Assembly (NCBI RefSeq): GCF_049060325.1 | Contig: NZ_JBMGPW010000007.1 | Location: 1 to 64,000 of the forward strand | DNA from: Vescimonas sanitatis | Lineage (GTDB): Bacteria > Bacillota > Clostridia > Oscillospirales > Oscillospiraceae | Direction of reading: 5' to 3' | Length of the DNA stretch: 64,000 bases | Shown here: positions 42,057 through 50,404 of the stretch, piece by piece | How the letters are laid out: every line of letters begins with the position of its first letter | Position numbering within the stretch: position 1 is the stretch's first letter | Translations under genes and position numbers: made by a program | Notes under the pieces: model-generated | The model's input: only the letters and a program-made list of their open reading frames with translations | The model's database searches: none | What the model was told of the DNA's origin: nothing

Positions 42057-43832
42057 TTACTTCTCCTCCTTTTCAATAGCACCAAAGGGGCAGGCCTGGG
42101 CACAGACGGTGCAGCCCACGCACTGGGTACGGTCGATGAACGCCTTGCCGTTCTCCATGGAGATGGCGGGGCAGCCCACCTTCAGGCAGCTCTTGCAGCT
42201 CTTGCACTTGTCGGCGTTGACGACGCACATACCGGTGTCGTGCTTCACGCGCTTGATAAGCAGGCAGGGACGACGGGTGACGATGGCGGGGTGCTTGCCC
42301 TCGTTCAGGGCGGCCACAGCGTCGTCCACGGTCTTCTTCATGGCGGTCAGGTCCTGAGGATCCACGGTGAAGACAGGGGCGAAGCCATAGGCCTCCAGCA
42401 CCTTCTCCACGCTGATCATGGGGGCGGGCTCGCCCATCAGGGTGAAGCCGGAGCCGGGGTTGTCCTGGTGGCCGGTCATGCCGGTGATGCGGTTATCCAG
42501 CACGCAGGGGATCATGCGGCCGTTGTTGTAGATGATCTCGGCCGCGCCGGTCATGCCGGAGTGGAAGAACGTGGAGTCGCCCATGACGCCGAAGACCACC
42601 TTATCGGTGACGCCCTCGCGCTGGAAGGACTTGGCCATGCCCATGCCGGCGGAGAAGCCGCCGCCCATGCAGATGCACACGTCCATGCAGTTCAGCGGAG
42701 GCGCGAAGCCCAGGGTGTAGCAGCCGATGTCGCCGGTGACCACATAGTTCTTGTTCTTGGACAGGGTGTAGAAGAAGCCGCGGTGGGGGCAGCCGGGACA
42801 CAGTGCGGGGGGACGCTTGGCGACCTTGACCTCGTCCACGGTCTTGTACGCGGGCTTGATGCCCAGCACGCGCTCGCGCACCAGCTCGGTGTTCAGCTCA
42901 TACAGCTTGCCGGTCAGTTCCTTGCCGACGCAGTCGATGCCGGCGGCCTTGATCTCGTCCTCCATGAAGGGGTCCAGCTCCTCGATGATGTAGAGCTTCT
43001 CCACCTTCTTGGCAAAGTCGCGGATCAGGTCCATGGGCAGCGGATAGGTCAGACCCAGCTTCAGGAAGGACGTACCCTCGGGGAACACCTCCTTGGCGTA
43101 CTGGTAGCTGATGGAGGCGGTGATGACGCCCACCTTGCCGTCGCCCAGTTCCACCTTGTTCAGGCCGTTCTCCAGGGCGCGGGTACAGCCGTACTCAGCC
43201 AGCTTCACCAGGCGCTCCTCCACGATGGGGTGGTTCAGGTAGGCGTTGGCGGGGGCGCAGACGTACTTACGGGTGTTGCGGGCGTAGGTGGGGGCCACGT
43301 GCTCCACACGCTCGCCGAACTCCACCAGGCCCTTGCTGTGACAGACGCGGGTGGTGGTGCGGTACAGCACGGGGGTGTCGAACTCCTCGGAGATCTCGCA
43401 GGCCAGGCGGACAAAGTCCTTGCACTCCTGGGCGTCGCTGGGCTCCACCATGGCGATCTTGGCGGCGCGGGCGTAGTGGCGGTTGTCCTGCTCATTCTGG
43501 GAGGAGTGGCAGGAGGGATCGTCGGCGGTGACGACCACGTAGGCGCCGTTGACGCCCATGTAGCCGGCGGTGAACAGGGGGTCGGCGGCCACGTTCAGGC
43601 CCACCATCTTCATGGTGCAGAAGGAACGGGAGCCGGCCACGGACGCGCCGTAGGCCACCTCGGTGGCGACCTTCTCGTTGGGGGCCCACTCACAGTACAC
43701 GTCCTTGCCGTACTGGGGCAGGTTCTCCAGGATCTCGGTGCTGGGGGTTCCGGGATACGCGGAACAGACCTTGATACCGGCTTCGTAGACGCCGCGGGCG
43801 GTGGCCTCGTTACCGGACATCAGATGTTTCAT
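42057..43832 (-). CDS. iorA: Indolepyruvate:ferredoxin oxidoreductase, alpha subunit
   Basis: 591 aa from ATG 43832 behind AAAGGTGG. It has the N-terminal pyruvate-oxidoreductase-type domain (MSGNEATARGVYEAG..AYPGTPSTEI), a TPP domain with GDSTFFHSG, and two C-terminal 4Fe-4S ferredoxin motifs (CKSCKSCLKVGCP, CVGCTVCAQACP). With IorB it oxidises 2-oxoacids from aromatic amino acids. Butyrate kinase lies 87 bp upstream on the same strand. Confidence 0.95.
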   Translation of the reverse strand: MKHLMSGNEATARGVYEAGIKVCSAYPGTPSTEILENLPQYGKDVYCEWAPNEKVATEVAYGASVAGSRSFCTMKMVGLNVAADPLFTAGYMGVNGAYVVVTADDPSCHSSQNEQDNRHYARAAKIAMVEPSDAQECKDFVRLACEISEEFDTPVLYRTTTRVCHSKGLVEFGERVEHVAPTYARNTRKYVCAPANAYLNHPIVEERLVKLAEYGCTRALENGLNKVELGDGKVGVITASISYQYAKEVFPEGTSFLKLGLTYPLPMDLIRDFAKKVEKLYIIEELDPFMEDEIKAAGIDCVGKELTGKLYELNTELVRERVLGIKPAYKTVDEVKVAKRPPALCPGCPHRGFFYTLSKNKNYVVTGDIGCYTLGFAPPLNCMDVCICMGGGFSAGMGMAKSFQREGVTDKVVFGVMGDSTFFHSGMTGAAEIIYNNGRMIPCVLDNRITGMTGHQDNPGSGFTLMGEPAPMISVEKVLEAYGFAPVFTVDPQDLTAMKKTVDDAVAALNEGKHPAIVTRRPCLLIKRVKHDTGMCVVNADKCKSCKSCLKVGCPAISMENGKAFIDRTQCVGCTVCAQACPFGAIEKEEK

Positions 43833-43919
43833 AGCAGTTTCCACCTTTCTTGTCTTTTTCCTCTTATTTCCACTTGCAAATCAAAAACGGTTTATCTATA
43901 TTCCTGCCGGAATATCAGA

Positions 43920-44975
43920 TCAATACTGGCCGGCCTCCTGCTGGCCGCGGAGGACCCGGAGGGCACCCTCCGCCAGGGAGCGCATCTCCTCCTCGCCGGG
44001 CAGGCGGATGATGGGCGCGATCTTGCCCACATAGGCGGTGATGTCGTCGCAGAAGAAGTCCTCATAGGCCATGCCGGCGGTGTAGACGATGGCGTCCACG
44101 TCGAAGTGCAGCACGGCGGCCATGGCACCGATGTCCTTGGCCAGCTGGTAGACCAGGGCCTGATAGGCCTCCACGGCCTTGGGGTCGCCCTCCACCACCT
44201 TGGCGCAGACCACGCGGAAATCGGTGGTGCCCAGATAGGAGAACATACCGGCGCGGCGGCCGAAGGTACGCTTGACCTCGTCCTTGGTCTTACCGGAGAA
44301 GCAGTAGTTGATGAGCTGGTTCACCGGCAGGCCGCCGGCGCGGTCCATGCCCATGGCGCCCTCGTCCTTGACGTTGCAGACATCCACCACGCGGCCGTGC
44401 TGATGCGCACCCACGCTGACGCCGCCGCCCAGGTGGCAGACGATGAGGTTCACGTCCTCATACTTTTTGCCCAGCTTCTCGGCGGCCTTGCGGCCCACGG
44501 CCTTGTGGTTCAGGGCGTGGAACTGGCACAGACGGCGGAACTCGGTAAAGCCGGTGTAGTGCGCCACCTCGGTCATCTCGTCCACGCAGACCGGGTCCAC
44601 AAAGAAGGCGGGAATGCCCACCATGTCGCCCAGCTTACGGGCCAGGTAAGCGCCCAGGTTGGAGGGATGCTCGCCGTAGGGCGCGGCCTCTACGTCGGCC
44701 ATGACCTTGTCGTTGACGGCGTAGGTGCCGGAGGGAATGGCCCGGTACAGACCGCCGCGGCCGCAGACGGCGGCAAAGTCGGACAGCTTATAACCGGCCT
44801 CGGTGACGGCCTTGAGAATGGCCTCCTTACGGTAGTCCGCCTGGTCGATGACCCGGGGGAAGCGGTCCAGCTCCTCGGCGGAGTGGTCGATGGTCACTTT
44901 GAAGAGCTGTTCCTCGTCCTCGAACACCGCGATCTTGGTGGAGGTTGCGCCGGGGTTGATGATCAACAGCTTCAT
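43920..44975 (-). CDS. buk: Butyrate kinase
   Basis: 351 aa behind AAGGAGAG. Acetate/propionate/butyrate kinase family: LIINPGATSTKIAVF, NLIVCHLGGGVSVGAHQHGRVVD, and DAIVYTAGMAYED near the C-terminus. Size and sequence are those of Buk/branched-chain fatty acid kinases. It makes ATP from an acyl phosphate. No phosphotransbutyrylase is adjacent. Being just upstream of iorA suggests it may act on acids made through Ior. Confidence 0.92.
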   Translation of the reverse strand: MKLLIINPGATSTKIAVFEDEEQLFKVTIDHSAEELDRFPRVIDQADYRKEAILKAVTEAGYKLSDFAAVCGRGGLYRAIPSGTYAVNDKVMADVEAAPYGEHPSNLGAYLARKLGDMVGIPAFFVDPVCVDEMTEVAHYTGFTEFRRLCQFHALNHKAVGRKAAEKLGKKYEDVNLIVCHLGGGVSVGAHQHGRVVDVCNVKDEGAMGMDRAGGLPVNQLINYCFSGKTKDEVKRTFGRRAGMFSYLGTTDFRVVCAKVVEGDPKAVEAYQALVYQLAKDIGAMAAVLHFDVDAIVYTAGMAYEDFFCDDITAYVGKIAPIIRLPGEEEMRSLAEGALRVLRGQQEAGQY

Positions 44976-45120
44976 AGTCTCTCTCCTTTTCTGTCACGCC
45001 CGGCGGGCGGTTTTCGTTAAACTTTTCACCGAACCACTCGGTGATTATACTTTATTATGGCACCGCTGATCCGGGATGTCAACGGCGATTTTGGCATTTC
45101 CGAAAAGTCGGCGTTTCGCA

Positions 45121-45168
45121 CAAAAAAAGACCGCGAGCGCTGTTGAAAACAACGTTCACGGTCTTTAA
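45121..45168 (-). terminator. Terminator of small membrane protein gene
   Basis: AAAGACCG..CGGTCTTT imperfect stem with a run of T on the minus strand (AAAAAAA on the plus strand at 45120-45127). Confidence 0.75.
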
Positions 45169-45197
45169 CTTATTCCTCGTGCCGCAGGGCTGTCCGC

Positions 45198-45554
45198 TCA
45201 GATATCATTTGCCATTTCGCCTATCATTCCCAGCATATCCCTCAAGGCCGTTATCCCCGGTACTGCCAGCACATTGATGAGGATCACCGTAATGATAAGC
45301 ACAACCAGCCCGCCGATAAGACCCACCAGCGACAGCACGAAGGCTATCGTTCGCTTGTCTCCGGTATAGCCCTCTTTCTTTGCCTTGTCAGTCCATACCA
45401 AGCCGAGGATGCCCAGTACAACAGATGCCACGGCAGAGTAGCCGAAAAACCAGAATACCACGGCGGCAATGCCCATTATCAAGCCCGCAACAGCTGTGTT
45501 TTCGCCCGGCTCCCGCCCACTCTCCGGCGGCCGCCTCTCTTCACTCTTACCCAT
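45198..45554 (-). CDS. Small membrane protein (DUF4190-like)
   Basis: 118 aa behind GGAGGAG. A charged N-terminus (MGKSEERRPPESGREPGE) is followed by two hydrophobic hairpins, about 22-54 and 68-100, with the small-residue-rich GILGLVWTDKAKKEG loop of DUF4190-type proteins. Function unknown. 30 bp downstream of the TetR gene on the same strand, so perhaps in its operon. Confidence 0.7.
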   Translation of the reverse strand: MGKSEERRPPESGREPGENTAVAGLIMGIAAVVFWFFGYSAVASVVLGILGLVWTDKAKKEGYTGDKRTIAFVLSLVGLIGGLVVLIITVILINVLAVPGITALRDMLGMIGEMANDI

Positions 45555-45584
45555 CCGCTCCTCCTTTTCTGTGTATGCCTCTAC

Positions 45585-46193
45585 TCACTCCTCGTGCCGC
45601 CAGCCCTCCAGCAGCGCGGCGGCCATACGGCGGCCGCGGCGGGGCAGGTCGAAAGCACCTTCGTAGATACGCCACTCCAGCAGCATACCGCGGTGCAGGG
45701 CCACCAGGTCCGCCACCAGCTCCTCGCGGTCGCGGTCGTGGTGGATCGTGCCCTCCTGCTTGCAGCCGTCCACCAGCTCACGCAGAACGCGGAAATACAC
45801 GCGCTTCTCGTTGTCCCGCAGGATGCCCTGCTGGGGATAGCGGATGCCGTGGATAAAGCTGCGGTAGAGGGACGGGTCCTCGGCGCTGATGACCAGGGTC
45901 TGACCCACAAAGTCCAGCAGCTTATCGTGCCAGGAGTTGGCCTCGTCGGCCAGGTAACTCGCCTCCAGCACGCTGTACTGGGCGTCCACGCTGCTGGTCA
46001 CCTGGATGACCAGCTCGTCTTTGCTCTTGAAATAGTGGTAGATGTTGCCCACGGAGCAGCCCACCGCCTGGGCGATCTGCTCCACAGAGACATTCTCAAA
46101 GCCCTCCTTGTCGAACAGCTCCAGCGCTACGTTCTGGATACGACTACGCATTTCCAGGGCCTGTTTTTTCCGGGGGGTAAGCTCCTTTTTCAT
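45585..46193 (-). CDS. TetR/AcrR family regulator
   Basis: 202 aa from ATG 46193; the longer frame would start in the tRNA promoter side and lacks support. The helix-turn-helix is intact: ELFDKEGFENVSVEQIAQAV and GNIYHYFKSKDELV (about residues 24-62). The C-terminal ligand domain is unassigned. It could control the small membrane protein downstream. Confidence 0.88.
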   Translation of the reverse strand: MKKELTPRKKQALEMRSRIQNVALELFDKEGFENVSVEQIAQAVGCSVGNIYHYFKSKDELVIQVTSSVDAQYSVLEASYLADEANSWHDKLLDFVGQTLVISAEDPSLYRSFIHGIRYPQQGILRDNEKRVYFRVLRELVDGCKQEGTIHHDRDREELVADLVALHRGMLLEWRIYEGAFDLPRRGRRMAAALLEGWRHEE

Positions 46194-46309
46194 AGAGATA
46201 TACGCACTCCTTCGGTGAATGGTTTTTTCTATCATAACAAGTTTTGGGCGGCAGGTCAAGGCATGAACGCGCCGGAAAACAATAAGTTTGGAAATTTTGA
46301 AAAAAGGGG

Positions 46310-46338
46310 TTGACAATTCAGCCGGTACATACTATAAT
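46310..46338 (+). promoter_or_regulatory. Consensus promoter of tRNA-Leu
   Basis: Perfect TTGACA (46310-46315), 17 bp, perfect TATAAT (46333-46338). Confidence 0.92.
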
Positions 46339-46352
46339 CTCACTTGTTCGAC

Positions 46353-46440
46353 GCGCGAGTGGTGGAATTGGCAGACTCGCTAGATTCAGGTTCTAGTGCT
46401 CATTACGGGCGTGCGGGTTCAAGTCCCGCCTCGCGCACCA
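46353..46440 (+). tRNA. tRNA-Leu(CAG)
   Basis: 88 nt including encoded CCA. Acceptor GCGCGAG / CTCGCGC, anticodon stem CTAGA / TCTAG with loop TTCAGGT giving anticodon CAG, a long variable arm as in class II tRNAs, and the T arm GCGGG TTCAAGT CCCGC. It reads CUG leucine codons, which are abundant in the surrounding genes. Confidence 0.95.
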
Positions 46441-46479
46441 AAAGAAAAGAGACATCCTTTCGGATGTCTCTTTTCTTTT
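46441..46479 (+). terminator. Terminator of tRNA-Leu
   Basis: AAAGAAAAGAGACATCC / GGATGTCTCTTTTCTTT with loop TTTC. Confidence 0.9.
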
Positions 46480-46597
46480 GGTGCGGCGATTTTGCTGCGC
46501 GAAAACCAAGGCCGCCAGCGGCGGCCCTTGACATGGCACCCACTCCGGGACAAAAAAGGAGACGGCAAAGGCCGTCTCCTTTTTTGCTTGTAAACAG

Positions 46598-49261
46598 TCA
46601 ACCGATAAATCCGCCCATATCCGGTACACCGTTATCCGGCGGACCGTCCATAGCATCATCGTGGTCGCCGTCCGGCATATTGAAGTCGTCGTCCGCCTCG
46701 TCGCCAAAAAAGCCGTTCCATCCGCCCTGCATCATAAAGGCGTCCTCCACCACGATCTCGTCGTGGCCCTCGATCAGCTCACGCTGGTAGTTCAGCACGG
46801 AGCCGGTAACGGTGGTCACGTTGCCGTCGCTGTCCGCCATGTTGACGGTGTAGGTGGGGGCGGTGTGCATGGTGCAGACGGCGGTGGGGGCGTTATCCGC
46901 CGCCACCAGGGCCGTGTAGACGCGGCTGCCGCGGACGTCCAGGGCGCAGTTCTCCGATGCCAGCATTCCGCTGTCAGCACAGACCGATACGCTGGTCAGG
47001 CCGGAGCAGGAGAAGAAGTCCTTGTTGGGCAGGTCCTCGTGGATGGCGCTCATGACCTTGCGGAACACAGCGGAGCAGGGGTTGCCGCTGGCCACGATGC
47101 GCTGGTTGTGCTCGTAGCCCGCCCAGACGGCGCAGCTGTAATAGGGCGTGTAGCCCACGAAGTAACGGTCCTTGTTGCTGTTGGTAGAACCGGTCTTGCC
47201 GGCGATGTGCATACCGCTGAACTGTGCCTCGTAGCCGGTACCGTTCAGGGCGGCCTCCTGCAGCAGATGGTTGATGATAGCCGCCGTGGTGTTCTTCATG
47301 GCCACGGTGGACTGGGCCTCGTTCTCCAGCACCACGTTGCCGTTGGCGTCCTCCACACGGATGAAGGTACGGGGCTTGGTGTACACGCCCTCGTTGACGA
47401 AGGTCGCGAAGGCCGCGGACATCTCCTCGGTGGTGACGCCCTTCTCAAAGCCGCCCAGAGCCATGTTGCCCACCTGCTGGGAGTCGGTGTAGGTCAGGTT
47501 CTCGAAGCCCAGCTTGTCCACCAGGAAGTCGTAGGAATTGCTGACGCCGTAGGCCAGGTTCGTCCGCACGGCACAGGTATTCAGGGACTGGGCGATGGCG
47601 GTGTGCAGCGCCGTCAGGCCCTGATAGCGCCAGTTGGCGTTGCGGGGCCAGACCTCGCCGTTGAGCAGCATGGGATAGTCGTCGATGACCGACGCGCCGT
47701 TGATGGTGCCGTCGTCCAGTGCCGGGGCGTAGGTGGACACAGGCTTGATGGCAGAACCGCACTGCCGGGCGTTCACAGCCCAGTTCCAGCCGCGGTCCAC
47801 CACCTTTTCACCGGCACCGCCGATCATAGCCACCACATAACCGTTGGTGGGATCCACGATGGTCAGGGCGATCTGCAGCTGATCCTCCACCTGCTCACCG
47901 GCGGCGTTCGTATAGCTGCTGGTATAGGGGATATTCTCCAGATTATAGCAGACCTCCTCGGCGATCTGCTGGTACTTGGGGTTCTGGGTGGTGTAGATCT
48001 TGTAGCCCCTGCTGTAGACCATGTTGATGGCCTGGTCGTAGGCGGAGACCTTCTTGCCCTCGCTGTTGACCTTTTCGGTGATGCCCAGCTTCTCCACCAG
48101 TGCCTCGGCCACATCGGTGATCATGGCATCGGTGAACCAGGAGTTGCTGCCCTTGATGGTGGGGGTGCTGTCATCCGCCGGGGAGTCGGTATCGTCGCTG
48201 GTATCGGTGGTATCCTCCGTGTCCAGCTCGGTGACGGTACCGTCGCTGCCCACATACTTGCCGGAGATGGTGAAGCCGTTGGCAAACTGGATATCCTCGG
48301 CCACGGCGGCGTCATACTCTTCCTGGTCGATCTTGCCCTGAGAGAGCATCTCGCTGAGGATGGTCAGCTGGCGCTCCCGGTTGTTCTCGCGGGTCCAGGA
48401 GCTGATGAAGGGATCGTACATGGAGGGGTTGTTGGTGATGCCCATCATGCTGGCACACTCGGCCAGCGACAGCTCGGACACGTCCTTGCCAAAATACACC
48501 CGCGCCGCCGTCATCACGCCGGAGCAGCGCTGGCCGAAGTAGACCTCGTTCAGGTAGGCTTCAAGGATCTCGTCCTTCTCATAGCGCTTTTCCAGCTCCA
48601 GTGCGCGGTAGATCTCCGTGATCTTGCGCTTGACCGTCACCTGATTGTCGCCGGTGACGTTCTTCACCAGCTGCTGGGTGATGGTGGAGCCGCCCTGCAC
48701 GTTCTTGCCGAACAGGGTGTACAGAATGGCGCGGGTGGTACCCTTCCAGTCCACGCCGTGGTGCTTCTCAAACCGCTTGTCCTCGATGGCGATGGCGGCC
48801 TCCTGCAAATACTTGGGAATGTTCTCCAGGTCCACCCAGATGCGGTTTTCGTCCATGTACAGCGTCTGGTACATGACCCACTCCTGGGTGTCGGGGTCCT
48901 GGTAATACAGCTCGGTGGAGACCTGGGTCTCGAATTCGTCCAGATAGACCTCCACCTTGCCGCGCATGGCGCTGTTGATGTACGCCATGAAGATACCGGC
49001 GAAGATGGACGCCGTAAGCACGAACACCAGCAGCAGCGTGCCGATGATGCGTCCGGCCTTCTTCCAGCCGTTCTTCTGCTTAGGGGTCATGTTCCGCACA
49101 CGCTCCTGCGCGTCATGCTGCACGCGCCGCGCACCCTCGGCGGCACTGTGCTCTACCCGGCGCGCACCCTCCTTTGCCTCATTTTCTATGTGCCGGGCGC
49201 TCTGCCGGATGCGTCCCCAAAAGCCGGTGGACGACGACCGTCTGCGCTTGTTCTCACTCAA
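46598..49261 (-). CDS. Class A penicillin-binding protein (PBP1A type)
   Basis: 887 aa from TTG 49261, which has AAAGGAAGG about 9 bases upstream; the farther TTG at 49321 has none. A basic cytoplasmic tail with EGARRVEHSA/EGARRVQHDA repeats is followed by one membrane segment. The glycosyltransferase 51 domain has EDKRFEKHHGVDWKG and GGSTITQQLVKN. The transpeptidase domain has SAIK (SxxK Ser), SLN (SxN) and KTGS (KTG). The tail is Asp/Pro-rich. It polymerises and cross-links peptidoglycan outside the membrane. A hairpin at 46558-46590 (GGAGACGGC / GCCGTCTCC with T-run) terminates it. Confidence 0.92.
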   Translation of the reverse strand: MSENKRRRSSSTGFWGRIRQSARHIENEAKEGARRVEHSAAEGARRVQHDAQERVRNMTPKQKNGWKKAGRIIGTLLLVFVLTASIFAGIFMAYINSAMRGKVEVYLDEFETQVSTELYYQDPDTQEWVMYQTLYMDENRIWVDLENIPKYLQEAAIAIEDKRFEKHHGVDWKGTTRAILYTLFGKNVQGGSTITQQLVKNVTGDNQVTVKRKITEIYRALELEKRYEKDEILEAYLNEVYFGQRCSGVMTAARVYFGKDVSELSLAECASMMGITNNPSMYDPFISSWTRENNRERQLTILSEMLSQGKIDQEEYDAAVAEDIQFANGFTISGKYVGSDGTVTELDTEDTTDTSDDTDSPADDSTPTIKGSNSWFTDAMITDVAEALVEKLGITEKVNSEGKKVSAYDQAINMVYSRGYKIYTTQNPKYQQIAEEVCYNLENIPYTSSYTNAAGEQVEDQLQIALTIVDPTNGYVVAMIGGAGEKVVDRGWNWAVNARQCGSAIKPVSTYAPALDDGTINGASVIDDYPMLLNGEVWPRNANWRYQGLTALHTAIAQSLNTCAVRTNLAYGVSNSYDFLVDKLGFENLTYTDSQQVGNMALGGFEKGVTTEEMSAAFATFVNEGVYTKPRTFIRVEDANGNVVLENEAQSTVAMKNTTAAIINHLLQEAALNGTGYEAQFSGMHIAGKTGSTNSNKDRYFVGYTPYYSCAVWAGYEHNQRIVASGNPCSAVFRKVMSAIHEDLPNKDFFSCSGLTSVSVCADSGMLASENCALDVRGSRVYTALVAADNAPTAVCTMHTAPTYTVNMADSDGNVTTVTGSVLNYQRELIEGHDEIVVEDAFMMQGGWNGFFGDEADDDFNMPDGDHDDAMDGPPDNGVPDMGGFIG

Positions 49262-49488
49262 GACAGGGCACCTTCCTTTCTTTATTGATGTTCCTGTGTA
49301 TTCTTTTCGTTCCGGGGTCAAAATTCACATACCAATCCACTATAAGGAACATTCTACCATACTTGTCAAATGCAAAAAAGAGGATTTTTTGCAGAAATCC
49401 GCCCGTTTGGCTGCTCAATTCCCGTTATTTTCCCCCATTCCACCGATTTTCAGTCCGACAGATGGCAGAAACTGCCGAACGCTTCCAC

Positions 49489-49517
49489 TTGCGTTTTCTC
49501 CAGCTTTCGGGTATACT
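49489..49517 (+). promoter_or_regulatory. Promoter of DUF1292 gene
   Basis: TTGCGT (49489-49494), 17 bp, TATACT (49512-49517). Confidence 0.7.
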
Positions 49518-49547
49518 ATGGATATAAAGACAAAGGAGGACTCTCCC

Positions 49548-49838
49548 ATGAGCGAGGAATTCGGCCCCAACTTCATCACCCTGACCGACGAGGACGGCAA
49601 CGACATTGAACTGGAATACGTGGACGCGCTGGAGCTGGACGGCCAGACCTACATGGCGTTCTTCCCCGTGGTGGAGGATGATGCCGACGAGGAAGCCGCC
49701 GAGGAGTACGGCCTGGTGATCCTGAAGTCCGTTATGGAAAACGGCGAGGAGCTGCTGAGCACCCTGGACAGCGATGAGGAGCTGGATAAAGTCTACGACC
49801 TGTTCATGGAGCAGATCCTGTCCGACGAGGACGAGTGA
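49548..49838 (+). CDS. DUF1292 (YrzB-like) acidic protein
   Basis: 96 aa from ATG 49548 behind AAAGGAGG. ITLTDEDGNDIELEYVDALE, then YMAFFPV and LVILKSV, followed by an acidic tail, is the DUF1292 pattern common in Firmicutes next to alaS/yrrK genes. Here it stands alone. Function unknown. Confidence 0.88.
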   Translation: MSEEFGPNFITLTDEDGNDIELEYVDALELDGQTYMAFFPVVEDDADEEAAEEYGLVILKSVMENGEELLSTLDSDEELDKVYDLFMEQILSDEDE

Positions 49839-49849
49839 TCTTTCGACGG

Positions 49850-50228
49850 GATTTTTCGTCCTGCCGATGGCGAGACGCCGCCGGCTACGCCGGAAAATGG
49901 CTGGATTTTTCGCCAAGACGAGGCGCGGCGGTGCAGCGAAAAAGATACACGCCACTCCTTCGGCAGGATTTTTCGTCCTGCCGATGGCAAAGCGGCGATG
50001 GCGTACTTTCTGTACGTCGAGCCGATTTGACGAAGGCAGGGCGGAAAATTGAGCGATGGGCAGCGGTTCTATTTATCCTGACATTGGTTATACGGGACGT
50101 CGGATCGGCAGATGGTTTGCAGGCCTCCCGCCTGCCGTATGCGGGCGGATGCTGGAAGCAGTAAAGTCAGCCGGAGACGACCCACCTGCGAGTTGTGCAG
50201 GTTATAACATGGCCGCTGCCTGTCGCTG
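49850..50228. repeat. Intergenic repeat block
   Basis: GGATTTTTCGTCCTGCCGAT GGC occurs at 49851-49873 and again at 49967-49989, about 116 bp apart. Shared pieces such as GGCTGGATTTTTCGCC lie between. It resembles repeated intergenic sequence and overlapping frames show no ribosome site. No gene is supported in 49839-50404. Confidence 0.65.
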
Positions 50229-50275
50229 AGCACAAGACCCCCATTCCGAAACGGAATGGGGGTCTTGTGCTCAGT
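50229..50275 (+). terminator. Long hairpin
   Basis: AGCACAAGACCCCCATTCC / GGAATGGGGGTCTTGTGCT with loop GAAAC; about 19 bp of stem, little T-run. Possibly bidirectional. Confidence 0.6.
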
Positions 50276-50315
50276 GAGCGCGGTAAAATGTTCACAAATT
50301 CCAGGCGTTTCCCTC

Positions 50316-50344
50316 TTGCGAAAAGGTGCGGTATACGATATAAT
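50316..50344 (+). promoter_or_regulatory. Promoter of PrsA-like gene
   Basis: TTGCGA (50316-50321), 17 bp, TATAAT (50339-50344). Confidence 0.75.
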
Positions 50345-50404
50345 GACCGAGTATGTTACCAAACAAGGGCGTATTGCGCCCAAAATCGAGAGGAATGAAT
50401 TTCA

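Noticed and set aside
42054..45020. 988-codon open frame on the plus strand opposite iorA and buk
   Set aside because: It is a shadow of the G+C-rich minus-strand genes: low-complexity Val/Gly/His/Asp composition, no ribosome site, and both true genes underneath have full family motifs.
46661..49288. 875-codon open frame opposite the PBP gene
   Set aside because: Antisense shadow; Val/Gly/His-rich, no ribosome site.
49850..50228. Small genes on both strands in the 49.9-50.2 kb gap
   Set aside because: The frames cover internally repeated sequence, lack ribosome sites and show no family features.
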